The notes under the pieces: model-generated
The model's database searches: none
What the model saw: only the letters and a program-made list of their open reading frames with translations
What the model was told of the DNA's origin: nothing
Program-made: the position numbers and the translations under genes
Source of the DNA: Circinella umbellata
Lineage: Eukaryota; Mucoromycota; Mucoromycetes; Mucorales; Lichtheimiaceae
Reading direction: 5' to 3'
DNA length: 64,000 nt
NCBI GenBank assembly: GCA_025093555.1
Contig: JAIWNF010000037.1
Span: 248,001 to 312,000 of the forward strand
Shown: positions 1-11,557 of the stretch, in pieces
How positions within the stretch are numbered: the first letter of the stretch is position 1
Layout: each line of letters starts with the position of its first letter

Positions 1-545
1 TAAAGTCGCAAATATTTGGACTACTTAAAAATGAAGATCTTTGTCTTGTACAGATTTTACACTCTTTTATAGATAGAACCAAACATTTATGTTCAAGCTT
101 ACTAGACAATCACACTTTATTCCTGAAATTTATATTTGACCCCAACAAAGTTGGTTCAGTGAGTCCAGGAACAGTTGCTACATAGATCAAGACCTGTATG
201 AAAGAAGATGGAATTAATACAAAAACATATAAACCTCATTCATTACGATCAGCATCAAGCACCAAGGCTGTTGAAAATGGTATTACTATTCCAAACGTCA
301 AGAACCATGGAAATTGGAGTCAACAAGCTTTTACATTTGAAAAATACTATTTAAAACCACATACAGCCAAGGCTACCAGCATGGAAATCGCAAATTCAAT
401 TTTTTTACCATCGGAAAACAGTACCACATTTGGAGAGGATTTGCAGTTAACGAGGATTGTTGAAGAAAACTCGACCAACAATACGAATGTTGACCAAGAA
501 GACTCGAAAAATGTGGTAACAACCTGCCTATGGTACCAAAGATAG
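1..545 (+). pseudogene. DIRS-type tyrosine recombinase, C-terminal fragment
   Basis: The frame is open from base 3 except for one stop (TAG, 183-185), and runs to the stop at 543-545. The translation carries the C-terminal signature of tyrosine recombinases: an H-x-x-R box (KPHSLRSAS, near 230-250), then GNWS, then the candidate nucleophile tyrosine in FEKYYLKP (near 335-355). This spacing fits the recombinases of DIRS-like retrotransposons, which are common in zygomycete fungi; a Crypton recombinase is the alternative. The catalytic N-terminal arginine would lie left of the window. The in-frame stop suggests decay. The tail beyond the tyrosine is low complexity, and its 3' end forms one arm of an inverted repeat with 719-760. 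Confidence 0.65.
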
Positions 546-760
546 TGGTCTTAATTTTATTATTAATATAGTATCACAAATTTATTACCCAACCTATAAA
601 AAAAAAATTGAATCCTCTAGCGCCTTTGAAGGTATAAGGGAAAGAAAGGGAAAAAGGAAATTTTATAGTATTTATTATTTATAATTTTACAAAAAAGGAA
701 AATAAAGCGTGGCATTTGAGGTTGTTACCACATTTTTCGAGTCTTCTTCATCAACATTCG
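484..760. repeat. 42-bp inverted repeat at a recombinase 3' end
   Basis: Bases 484-525 reappear in reverse complement at 719-760 with about two mismatches; the spacer is 193 bp. The left arm overlaps the end of the recombinase frame. DIRS elements carry inverted termini and internal complementary regions, so this may be an element terminus, but that is inference. Confidence 0.7.
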
Positions 761-763
761 TAT

Positions 764-826
764 TTTTGGTGAAGTTATTGAGGTGTGAAAATTAACAGGT
801 GTGAAATTAACGGGGATTCTCTATAA
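764..826 (+). mobile_element. Lone right end of a pogo-like element
   Basis: About 60 bp here (from GTGAAGTTATTGAGGTGTG through GGGGATTCTCTA) closely matches the right end of the pogo-like element at 39778-41048, whose terminus is GGGGACCCTCTG followed by TA. No matching left end is visible, so this is a truncated or solo terminus. Confidence 0.55.
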
Positions 827-3118
827 TAATAATACTAATAATAATTATGTTGGTATAAAAATGTTTCGAATTTTTATACATTACAGTGTATATGATATAT
901 AGCTAATAATTTATTATGAAAATGACGTTTAGCGATCACCAGATTTCACTGCTGGTTATCAAGTAAAGCAGGGCAGTGCATGGCCGATTAAATTCTTTGT
1001 TATAATCAATCCTAATATATAACAAAATTGGAATAGTGTTACTCTCACATTTTGATAGCAAGACTTTTGGAATATGATAATGTTAAAAGAGAAAAATAAA
1101 AGGGAAAAGAATAAACAAAACGCGATGTCTTTTTGTGTTACTAAAACTAAATTCTAAAAGGCCAGCTCATCTATGCCGAAACCACTAGTGATGACAATAA
1201 ATACTACTTTTAGAGTGATAAGATTAATAAGAATAATTTATACATTTGTAGAATATATTTGAAGAAAAGATAGTGATAAAAAATTAGCTAAGGAAAATGT
1301 ATACCTATGTATAATAAAATAAAAATGAAAAGAATTCACGTGAAGATGAAACTATTACAAAGATTAATAAGCTCATTTCTTACAATGAGTAAATACCATC
1401 AAGGATAATAAATTAACGTAATAAATAATAAAGAACTTGAAAAAAAAATGTTTTTGGTCAATCAAGAAGCAGTGTAAAATTAGCACAGCGAATGTGTTCT
1501 ATATGTACTTCATTGTTTTTATTATTAATTTATAAAAAACCTGAAAACCCCCAATCCACGTATGAAAGATTTCCATATTTTGGATGTTGACAAATGGAAT
1601 ATGAAACATTTACAGTATAATCATATTTAATAAAACTTATCTTTGTTTATAAGAGACATATGTAGCTCATTCAACTTGAAAGCTAAATGGTGCAATTATA
1701 TATTAACCAATGTGGGAAATACATGTTCATTGATAATGTAAATAATGCATAATTTGATCTTGCTTAGCTTGGATCTGTAAGATACTGGCATCTTCTTCAT
1801 TGATCTCTTGAATACCTTCTTCTTCTACTTCATTGGTATTTGCTATCTCAGCAGATTGGAATACTAGTGAATCAACTGAAAAGTAGTTGTTGTAACAGTT
1901 ACAGTTCCATTTACATAGAAGCAAAAAAAAAAAAACGACATGGCGTTACAGATTATTAGATAGTCAAACAATGCAAGTATTTATTGTAAAGGTCTGAATC
2001 TGAGAGCATCCAATAAAACCTTTGTATTACGATGCTTCAAAGAAATATAATAACCCCTTTTTTCTATTTTCCAAAAAAAAAGGAACACTTCCTCAGGAGT
2101 ATTACCAGGGGCTGTTATAATAATTGTACAGTACTGTATAACTAAGTTAATCATTTACGTACTGAACATATGCCAAATGAAATAATAAGCAATCATTAAT
2201 TTACTTATATGAAAAAAATACATAATGTAGTGGATCAAACAAAACAAGTGTGTAATATACTATCATGTGAAACTAAATAGTACAATTTATTATGCTTTTT
2301 TGCTGGATTGACATAAAAAAATATTTATCGACTATTGTTTATTTATTATTATATTTCAATAATAGTCATACATTAATATGATTTGATCCAACATGGATAT
2401 AGTGTTAATTATTCAAGAGTATAGGAACAAAGGTCAAAACGTATGAGGTGATTGTTGTTCGTATTTTAACTTTTGTTGAAGTACGTAGTATGATATACAA
2501 GTGTGTGTGTATGAGAATGTAGATTATTGCTGTGTCGTGTTAATTTTGATGTGTTTACATAATGAATCTGTATGGTTTGGATGATAAAAAAAATATTGAA
2601 AGGATCAACAACCTAAGTTAATATTGGATCCCAATTGTATTCTTAATCTGTGTCTTTCTTCTGCTTCTTGTTATTATTTATATATTCTATTAAAGACGAA
2701 ATTAATTGAGCACACACTGATTCAGCTTCTTGCTCTCGTCAGCTCACAAAGAGGGGTACTGAAAAACCTGTGGGGCAGCAGTAAAAATATGAAGGCGCAA
2801 CATCAGTAAATGGGAACACAAAAATAAAAGAAGGAAAATATGGTTCAGTTATAGTAACTAAGAGGGGGTTGAGAAGATCTATGCTAAATGGAAGGGTTGG
2901 TAAACGGTGATGTTGGAGAAAAGAGTGAGAGCCACTTGGTTTTTTTTAAATAATAAATGATTTTTTTAGTGCTGTAGATTCAAGGCTGATAGGGCTTTGG
3001 TACTATAGAATTTGAATCTTTAGTGTTGGTTACAGTTGACGAGGACCTGATATGATATGATCATAGTTTGCTTGATTGATCCATCACTGTGAATTGAAAA
3101 AAACTTGCTATTTACCAA
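827..3118. other. AT-rich region without recognisable gene
   Basis: Only short, compositionally unremarkable open frames are present (for example 1727-1924 minus and 2624-2809 plus). None shows a recognisable domain, splice pattern or repeat partner. I see no supported feature. Confidence 0.5.
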
Positions 3119-3417
3119 TTAGGGTAAAGGTTGCATTGCAATGGCGCGCAGGCATCGAGTTCGATGACATTGCTTGGAAATAGTATCTCGTTCAGGAGCG
3201 GAACATTTTTTATACTTTCGATCTTTAAGGTTATCCAGGTGACTAGGGTCAAAATCCTTTAGAATGGGAATCTTGGCAATTTGTATAATGGATATGAATT
3301 CTGGTAAGTAGTGGCAGTGTACTAGTAGACTGATAATGTTTCTACCAAGGAAAGAAATATCTAAAATACGTGAGGTATTGATGTTCAAGTGGCGAAGTAG
3401 TTTGTGTGTTTCCTGTC
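3119..3417 (-). pseudogene. LINE ORF1 fragment
   Basis: The minus-strand reading (HKLLRHLNI, ILDISFLGRNIISLLVH, KDFDPSHLDN, RCLRAI) aligns by eye with residues of the LINE ORF1 at 37570-39141 ([33 protein letters not shown]). It covers the C-terminal RNA-binding-like domain only. The fragment stops at the LTR starting at 3419, so the gypsy element probably inserted into or next to a LINE copy. Stop codons and missing ends make it non-functional. Confidence 0.6.
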
Positions 3418-3418
3418 T

Positions 3419-3629
3419 TGTGATACATTGTTGATATAGAATATAGACATAGTTGAATTTTGGTTGGGTAGTAGGAAATTGGAAAAAATTACTAGCTTCA
3501 GTAGTATTGTGTAATAGTTATGAGTTGGGTTATATTTATGTATATCCGAAAGACCAGTGTTTATTATTATTTATGAGTTAGACTATTTATATTGATACTA
3601 AATTAGGATAAGGGATGTATACTATCACA
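3419..3629 (-). repeat. 3' LTR of the adjacent Ty3/gypsy remnant
   Basis: On the minus strand, a polypurine tract (GAAGGGGGGAG, near 3634-3644) precedes TGTGATAG. The segment closes with TGTATCACA at the other side, giving short inverted termini TGTGATA/TATCACA and a 211-bp LTR. Its position just downstream of the integrase frame fits a 3' LTR. The 5' LTR is not in the window. Confidence 0.6.
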
Positions 3630-3772
3630 TTACTCCCCCCTTCACAAAAACATTTTTGCTTCTTTAAATGGATATAATTGTTCTTGATTTGCACTTGTTG
3701 ACTTCATGCCCTTTTTGTTTTCATGTTCAATGAATAGTTTGTTTTTACTGCATTGTTGTATTTGATGATACG

Positions 3773-5573
3773 CTATGGACTAGAAAACTTGGGGTTGGGA
3801 AGTTTCCAATTTTCTTTTAGAAGAATTCTTAATACGAGGTCACCAACTTGAAAATTTGGGCGTTTTTTATACTTGAGATCACAGTAATGCTTTTGACGTT
3901 GTTGTGCCTTTTGAATATTATTTTTGACTTTTTCACGGATGAGTGGAATATAGTAGTTTAAATAAGCGACCCATGATTCCGAGTTATGTGTCTTCATTTT
4001 GGGTGGCTGAATGTTTGCTAAAGGTGGTAAAATAGCTTTTCTACCAAACATAGCTTCAAATGGGGAATAACCAGTAGAACTTTGTTTTTGTGTATTGATA
4101 CCAAAAGTAGCAAATGGTAAATAATTATCCCAATGTTCTGGATAACATTCTACATACATTGATAGTGCTGTCTTTATAGTAGAATTCATTTTCTCAACCA
4201 ACCCATCACTGGCTGGATGCATTATACTTGTAGTTAATTTGTCCATGCCAAGTCGTGTGCAAAATAATATCATTGCTTCTGAAATAAAATCTGTTCCATT
4301 ATCACTGATTAACTTCTTTAGGGTTGCAAGAATTGAGGACAATTTCGTAAATAAGAACTTGTGCGATTATATTAGAGTCAAAACCTGAAAGAGGAACAGT
4401 AATCACGCATTTTGTCAAGTATTCCATACAAACTAAAAAGTATCGATTTCTTTTGATGAGGTTGTAAGTACCGTGATGTCCATTGCCCATACTTTGCCTG
4501 CTTCCCCGACTGGAATACTCTGTAGTTCTCTATATTTACATAATGGACGTTTATGTGTTTGACACAGTTCACATTCAGCTGTTGCAGCAATAATGTCTTT
4601 TTGTAAACTAGGCCACTAGGTAGCTTGTTTTGCTTAAGATAGAGTTTTATCGCGACCAAAATGTCCTGATGTAGGGTGTGCATGAATAGCGTCAAAAATT
4701 CTTTGTCGAAGTGATTTTGGAATATATGGAAGTGGATTTTGGTGATTAAAATATAAAATATTGTTTTCTGCCTGAAAAAGTTGTGTCTTTAGTGCTTCTA
4801 GAAGTAATCGAATTTCGTTGACTTTTTCTTGTTCCTGTTGAAGAATGTTGATAGTGATGATATTTTGTCATTTAATTTCTATTTGCTACTGTCAGTTTTG
4901 ACATTGATCGTTTTATCCAATTTGCTGTTGCAAGCATGGCTTAATGCATCTGCATCAATGTTATCTTTTCCATGACGATGTGCGATTGTAAAATTATATA
5001 TTTTAATAGCTAAAACCCATCGAGCTATGCGTCCTTTTGGTGAGTTGGACGTCAGTATTGCTTTAACTGCTTCATGATTTGTGCATATAGTTAATCAAAC
5101 TGCACCGTGAACATAGCAGTGAAATTATTCTAGTCCACAGACAATGGCTAACATTTCTTTTTCTGTCACTGTATAGTTTAATTCCGCTGTAGTTAATGTT
5201 TTGCTGACATATGAGATTGGTCAGGATTGTTAAACCAAAATTGCAGCTATTGCTACTGCACTTGCATCTACATGCATTTCATATGGTAAGTTTGGGTCAG
5301 TATATGCAAGTTGTGGAAGAGTTGCTAATTTTTGTTGAAGTTTTTCAAATGCTGTTTGTTGTGACATTGTCCATGTCTAAGGATGATTTTTTCATAATAA
5401 CAAATATAGAGGTGCTGCTAACTCTGCTAAATTTTCGAGCCAATGGTGATAAAGCGTGCAGAATCCCAAAAAACGAGATAGACTTGCTTTGTCATGAGGC
5501 GTTGAATAATGTAGGATGGCGTCTATTCTTGATTTATTGACATCCATACTGTTTTCTGATATATAATTATATG
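3773..5573 (-). pseudogene. Ty3/gypsy pol remnant (RT thumb, RNase H, integrase)
   Basis: Reading the minus strand gives, in order: the end of reverse transcriptase and tether (SRIDAILHYSTPHDKASL, FLGFCTLY, about 5545-5450); RNase H (PISYVSKTLTTAELNYTVTE, about 5220-5160, and GRIARWVLAIKIYNFTI, DADALSH); the integrase zinc-binding stretch near 4690-4550; and the integrase core (LISDNGTDFISEA, HPASDGLVEKMNSTIKTAL, about 4330-4160). A basic tail follows (HYCDLKYKKRPNFQVGDLVL). Several frameshifts and stops break the frame (for instance between 4490 and 4302), and gag, protease and most of RT are missing. The 5' side is cut at about 5574. Confidence 0.8.
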
Positions 5574-5636
5574 CTGATAATTAGAAATCTAACGATTTCG
5601 ACATGCATAGGACTAATCTGATTAGTTCTTACATCC

Positions 5637-6838
5637 ATATTTAAAAAACTACTTTGTAATTCAAGCATTTTACTTAATTTACTTTTATTTTGCTTTTTAT
5701 TACTAACAACAATATCAATTATTTTTTTTTCAATAGGAAATTTAAAGTTCTCCATTTCCTATAACTTATGATGTGGTAAAGTTGCTACATTGAATAATTC
5801 ACAAAACTTTTGTATATTTTTTAATAAACATGTGACTCTAAATTGTAAATTATAAAGCTTTACATTATCTATTTTTACAACAGATTTATTATTATTAAAT
5901 CTATAAAATTTATTACCCAGTTCTGAGAATTGGTTTTCAACTTTACTCCTAAAACTTCCAAATGTTTTATTAAAATAGTCTTATATGATAGTTAAGTTTT
6001 CACTAGGATTTTTTTGAATAGGATATACAAAATTATCATTAGTAAATTTATAATTCTTAGATGCAGATAAATCTATAAACTGTTTTACAAATAAAGTATA
6101 GCTACCATCTATCGTAATAGTATCTTTAGTATTAACTTTTCTATATAACTGCATATTTAAAAACATACTACCATCAGAACTATCTGAACAAGAATTACTT
6201 TTAGAAGTATAAATAATCATATCATTTAAATCACTAACAAATTGAGCTTTTACTCCATGTTTCTTAAATTTATATGAATATAATCTACTATGCTCAATTT
6301 CTGTATCAATATAATTTATTCTCGAATCGTAACCATCAATAATCAATGTAACATGCTTAAGTAATTGTGGATTATATTTAAGACCAGATAAAATCCGTAA
6401 TCTTATACTTGAAAACATATTATCCATTGCATCATTTACTATTTTATTAATTCTATTATAATTTTCTTTATTCATCCAAAACTTTTTATAAAGATTAAAA
6501 AATGAACTTTGAGGAATAAATTTATCAATATAATCTTTTCCTGTAACACTAGATATTAAATGGTACAGCAAAAATAGTCCTTTTTCAATTTCAAAATAGG
6601 GTGCCAGATATTCTTTATTTGTATATAAGACTACTAAAAAGAAAAAGACTGCAATATATTTTAATTTATCTACTAATTTCTTTTTAATAATATTAATATA
6701 AATAATTAATATGTTTTATTTCTTCTGTCCTATGTTTATACTTATTATTAATGATGGGCCAGTTATATTTTAAGAATAACCAATAGTTTACTACTATAGA
6801 ATTAACTTCATCTGTTATCAACGTATTAATATCCATTG
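5637..6838 (-). pseudogene. DDE transposase, left-arm copy
   Basis: This is the minus-strand counterpart of the transposase at 9286-12168. It starts with MDINTLITDEVNSIVV (ATG at 6838-6836). It shows candidate catalytic aspartates in LIIDGYDSR (about 6350-6325) and ITIDGSYTLF (about 6115-6090). A FGSFRSKVENQF box with the candidate glutamate follows around 5960-5930. The family resembles DDE_Tnp_4/Harbinger-like endonucleases. A frameshift near 6700, a stop at 5981-5983 and loss of the chromodomain make it defective. It lacks the two insertions seen in the right copy and so records their empty sites. Confidence 0.75.
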
Positions 6839-7059
6839 TTAATAATTTTTATAATAATTATTTATTCAATTTTTATAATATATTGAAGTAAAATAATTTT
6901 ATATTTTAAAAATCAGCACTACTTATAAAATCTTTACTACCCATAAAAATAGAAAAAAAATTAAAACTAAAGATATAGCCCTAATAGGGATGAACTGCCA
7001 AAACATTTCAAAGGATCATCGGGGAATTTAAAACACATAAACATTAAAAGTATTTATTT

Positions 7060-7640
7060 AGCATCAAGTTCGAACAGACACATTCACACGCACATTGAAA
7101 AGATTATAAACACCTGCCCTAGTATATAGTCACCATACATAAGCCCGCATACATTATCAATTGTAAAAGCCATAAGATTTCACCAAAATCCAATTTAACT
7201 GATCTTATTATTGGGGATAAGATCTTAAAAAAACATTTACTAAATTCAACAATAGCTACTGTTACTATGAATACTACCACCACAGATACTAGGCTGGAAA
7301 TCTTAGCTATCCCTGCCACCACAGATGATCCTTTCCTTATGCGCTATATATTTAAATCATGTGATTTGACCAAAATTATTTGCAACAATAGCAAATACTT
7401 GAAAACATTATCTATTATATGTACAATGGAATTTCAAGATCAGCTTTATGAAAGCTTAATTGGTTCATCAAACTAGGAATTAATCTTTTCATTATCATTC
7501 AATAGTTTGCAACATCTCCACTGTGTAGTAGCAAGTGAAATGGGCGCGCACTTTGCTAAAATCCTAGAAAGTTGCCCTTCATTGGTAGATTTAGGTATCA
7601 ACTGTGATAACGAAATCCCAATGGGAGTTAATCATTAATC
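7060..7640 (+). pseudogene. LRR/F-box-like fragment in left arm
   Basis: One plus-strand frame reads through MNTTTTDTRLEILAIPATTD and then leucine-rich segments (YLKTLSI, SFNSLQHLHCV, ILESCPSLVDLGINCD), with one stop at 7474-7476. The leucine spacing is like fungal F-box/LRR proteins. No F-box, start or end of a full gene is visible. It looks like a captured host-gene piece inside the palindrome arm, mirrored exactly at 8482-9062. Confidence 0.45.
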
Positions 7641-7916
7641 TAGTAATTACAAAAAATTCTTAAATTTTTTACAACTTATAATTTTGAATAATACTAAAAG
7701 ATTAAAATTAAAATTAAAATATTTTTGATTTTCTTGGCATCGAAATATTAAAATAATAAAAAATATCAAAATTTATGGATTTTATGAAAACATAAATTTA
7801 TGACATAGAAAAAAAGAAAAACAATTTGTTTTTATTTTTCACCACCTAAACTAATTTTAATTAGTTATATATTTTAAAGAACAAATAAAATCAATGATTT
7901 TCTTGTTTTTAGAATA

Positions 7917-8227
7917 TGCTAGAAGTTTAGAAAGAATTAAAATTGATTGAATTTTTTATTTTAGAATATATTTTTTTATTTTTAAATTATATCACATATT
8001 AGAAATGATTATGTAATCATTTTAATTAACATGTGAAAATTATAATTTAATAATAAATATAATTCTTAAATTTTAATTTTATTAATTTTTGAGGTTCATA
8101 TAAATCTTGAAATATTGAATATATTAAAAAATAAATATTAATAAGAGTCACCCTGAAGGGTTGAAAGCTTGCAGTAGCGAGCTGATTATTATTAATAAAC
8201 TTTTATTTTTATATATTTTTATTTCTG
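7917..8227. other. Conserved core of palindrome A
   Basis: This asymmetric AT-rich segment separates the two arms. It matches about 310 bp of the core of palindrome B (43061-43430), although the arms there are unrelated. It contains two adjacent hairpins, ACCCT-GA-AGGGT and AGCTTGC-AGTA-GCGAGCT (about 8150-8185). They are enclosed by ATTAATAA and TTATTAAT, so the 65-nt block can fold into a three-way junction. No open reading frame is apparent. Confidence 0.75.
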
Positions 8228-8481
8228 AAAAACAAGATTTATATTATAAATAATTGTTTTTTAAAATATAGAACTAATTAAAATTAGTTTAGGTGGTAGT
8301 GAAAAATAAAAACAAATTATTTTTCTTTTTTTTATGGTATAAATTTATGTTTTGATAAAATCTATAAATTCCATAAATGTCAAAAATCAAAAATATTTTA
8401 TATTTTAATTTTAATTTTAATCTCTTAGTATTATTCAAAATTATAAGTTGTAAAAAATTTAAGAATTTTTTGTAATTACTA

Positions 8482-9062
8482 GATTAATGATTAACTCCCA
8501 TTGGGATTTCGTTATCACAGTTGATACCTAAATCTACCAATGAAGGGCAACTTTCTAGGATTTTAGCAAAGTGCGCGCCCATTTCACTTGCTACTACACA
8601 GTGGAGATGTTGCAAACTATTGAATGATAATGAAAAGATTAATTCCTAGTTTGATGAACCAATTAAGCTTTCATAAAGCTGATCTTGAAATTCCATTGTA
8701 CATATAATAGATAATGTTTTCAAGTATTTGCTATTGTTGCAAATAATTTTGGTCAAATCACATGATTTAAATATATAGCGCATAAGGAAAGGATCATCTG
8801 TGGTGGCAGGGATAGCTAAGATTTCCAGCCTAGTATCTGTGGTGGTAGTATTCATAGTAACAGTAGCTATTGTTGAATTTAGTAAATGTTTTTTTAAGAT
8901 CTTATCCCCAATAATAAGATCAGTTAAATTGGATTTTGGTGAAATCTTATGGCTTTTACAATTGATAATGTATGCGGGCTTATGTATGGTGACTATATAC
9001 TAGGGCAGGTGTTTATAATCTTTTCAATGTGCGTGTGAATGTGTCTGTTCGAACTTGATGCT
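8482..9062 (-). pseudogene. LRR/F-box-like fragment in right arm
   Basis: Mirror copy of the fragment at 7060-7640, with the same peptides and the same stop position. The minus-strand ORF at 8646-8855 is identical in translation to 7267-7476. It offers no independent evidence of function. Confidence 0.45.
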
Positions 9063-10027
9063 AAATAAATACTTTTAATGTTTATGTGTTTTAAATTCCC
9101 CGATGATCCTTTGAAATGTTTTGGCAGTTCATCCCTATTAGGGCTATATCTTTAGTTTTAATTTTTTTTCTATTTTTATGGGTAGTAAAGATTTTATAAG
9201 TAGTGCTGATTTTTAAAATATAAAATTATTTTACTTCAATATATTATAAAAATTGAATAAATAATTATTATAAAAATTATTAACAATGGATATTAATACG
9301 TTGATAACAGATGAAGTTAATTCTATAGTAGTAAACTATTGGTTATTCTTAAAATATAACTGGCCCATCATTAATAATAAGTATAAACATAGGACAGAAG
9401 AAATAAAATATATTGCAGTCTTTTTCTTTTTAGTAGTCTTATACACAAATAAAGAATATCTGGCACCCTATTTTGAAATTGAAAAAGGACTATTTTTGTT
9501 GTACCATTTAATATCTAGTGTTACAGGAAAAGATTATATTGATAAATTAATTGCTTAAAGTTCATTTTTTAATTTTTATAAAAAGTTTTGGATGAATAAA
9601 GAAAATTATAATAGAATTAATAAAATAGTAAATGATGCAATGGATAATATGTTTTCAAGTATAAGATTACGGATTTTATCTGCTTATAAATATAATCCAT
9701 AATTACTTAAGCATGTTACATTGATTATTGATGGTTACGATTCGAGAATAAATTATATTGATACAGAAATTGAGCATAGTAGATTATATTCATATAAATT
9801 TAAGAAACATGGAGTAAAAACTCAATTTATTAGTGATTTAAATGATATGATTATTTATACTTCTAAAAGTAATTCTTGTTCAGATAGTTCTGATGGTAGT
9901 ATGTTTTTAATTATGCAGTTATATAGAAAAGTTAATACTAAAGATACTATTACGATAGATGGTGGCTATACTTTATTTGTAAAACAGTTTATAGATTTAT
10001 CTGCATCTAAGAATTATAAATTTACTA

Positions 10028-11035
10028 TGGTGCAGTCTGTCTTAAACCGTCATTTGTCCAAAATTAAAAATATTTTAAATCCCGTCGGTTAATATTACAT
10101 CCATGGTTAAGGGTATCAAGTCCCATATGTAACATATAATAATGGTCAAAGTGTGACCTAGTTTTATTGTTTTATTGAAAAATTTCAAAGAAATAGAAAA
10201 GAAAATATATATATATATAATGTATAAAGAAAATAAAAAGGAAAAAAGAAGATTAGGAGAAAAAAATATCTTCCTTCAATATTACTCGAATCATCTAACA
10301 TTGATCTTGGGATACCACTTTTGTTTGTATTTTTGTAAACTGGCAAAACATCATCATTTTTTGTGTTTACTCTTGAGACATTACTAAATTCTGGTTCATC
10401 TTTTGGTATCTTAATAATGTCTGTAGAATTGGTATTTAAGACTATAGATTTATTTGTTTTAGCAAGTTCACTTCTTAGGTAAACTATTTCATCTGAGGAA
10501 GATAATAAGAAGATACATATAAAAAAAGGAAAAAAATGAAAAAAAGCATATTACTCATGAACACCTGGTTTATAGTGAACTTTTCGACCAGTTTGAATGC
10601 TTCATTTCCATCTTTTATATCATTATATACATAGATATAACGCCAACAATGATTGTAGTATCTTCGAATTTCAATTTTAAGTAGATAGAATGTATATTTT
10701 ATTTACTGACAAATAGGTACTATCGGATAATTTATTACCCATTAGCTATTTACTGTTACACACTGCTTTTGCCATCTCATCTCCCTCATAATCATTATGT
10801 TTAATTTTCAGGTTTGCTTAGTAAACTTTCACATTCCAACAAAACTTTGAAGGCTATGAACTCGATGAAAAAAAAGTTTTTTTAAAAAAGAAAATGAGTG
10901 ATAGATTTAGAATACAAAAATAAACACGTTCCATATGCCAGAATATTGATTACTTGATGTCAAAAATATTTCATAGTGATCAAGTTTTTACATCAGGATT
11001 CAAATTATTTTGACGGTTTAAGACAGAATGCACCA
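10028..11035. mobile_element. TA-target MITE (Tc1/mariner-like), 1008 bp
   Basis: Terminal inverted repeats TGGTGCAGTCTGTCTTAAAC and its near-perfect complement at 11011-11035 (one mismatch in 25) are flanked by TA at 10026-10027 and 11036-11037. The left palindrome arm preserves the uninterrupted target (TTACTAATGAT). No transposase is recognisable inside; only short AT-rich frames are present. Confidence 0.9.
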
Positions 11036-11138
11036 TAATGATAATTTTGTATATCCTATTCGAAAAAATCCTAGTGAAAACTTAACTATCATAGAAGACT
11101 ATTTTAATAAAACATTTGGAAGTTTTAGGAGTAAAGTT

Positions 11139-11557
11139 TGTGGTGAACCACCATAATAATACATATATTCCATCCATTCATGAATAATCGGTCGAACATC
11201 ATTCCGTCAAGGATAAAAGATATAACCAATTATACACTATTATTTACTTTGATTCGTTCTTATTATTAGTCCGGATAAAAAAGGAACATCAAAGAAAGAA
11301 TGAGATTAGTAACAACTGTCACAAACGGTTTCAGAGAATGATCTAGAATTAATATCTATAATAGAACAAATATAATAAGTCCTCTCATCCATTCGTATAA
11401 AACATAGTTTAGCCATGATCGGATAAAATAAGATAGTTACATAATTTAGAAAAGATATAAAAGAGTAGTTATTTTATTTCAGGAATAAACAGATTCTCAA
11501 CTATATTTTACTTTAGTACCATCTTTCTATTTTTTACTACTTGTATTTATCTCAATA
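11139..11557. mobile_element. Insertion repeat B, copy 1 (about 419 bp)
   Basis: Comparison with the left palindrome arm shows extra sequence between GTAAAGTT and TTGAAAACC. It begins TGTGGTGAACCACC (itself palindromic) and ends near TATCTCA. A nearly identical copy lies at 28390-29489, split there by a solo LTR. TG...CA-like ends suggest a solo LTR, but I could not define a convincing target duplication. Confidence 0.75.

Noticed and set aside
5211..5540. Plus-strand 109-codon ORF
   Set aside because: It is the complement of the gypsy RT/RNase H reading, which shows clear motifs on the minus strand.
7119..7322. Minus-strand ORF duplicated at 8800-9003
   Set aside because: Identical because the DNA is palindromic; the LRR-like frame on the other strand is the better reading.
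8142..8205. Core hairpins as a hammerhead or group I/II intron domain
   Set aside because: The CUGAUGA box and cleavage site of a hammerhead are missing (CTGATTA occurs, and the base after the stem is G). No group II domain V or group I P7 pattern was found.
11139..11557. Repeat B as a certain solo LTR
   Set aside because: The ends are TG...CA-like but neither copy shows a matching target duplication, so only an insertion repeat is claimed.
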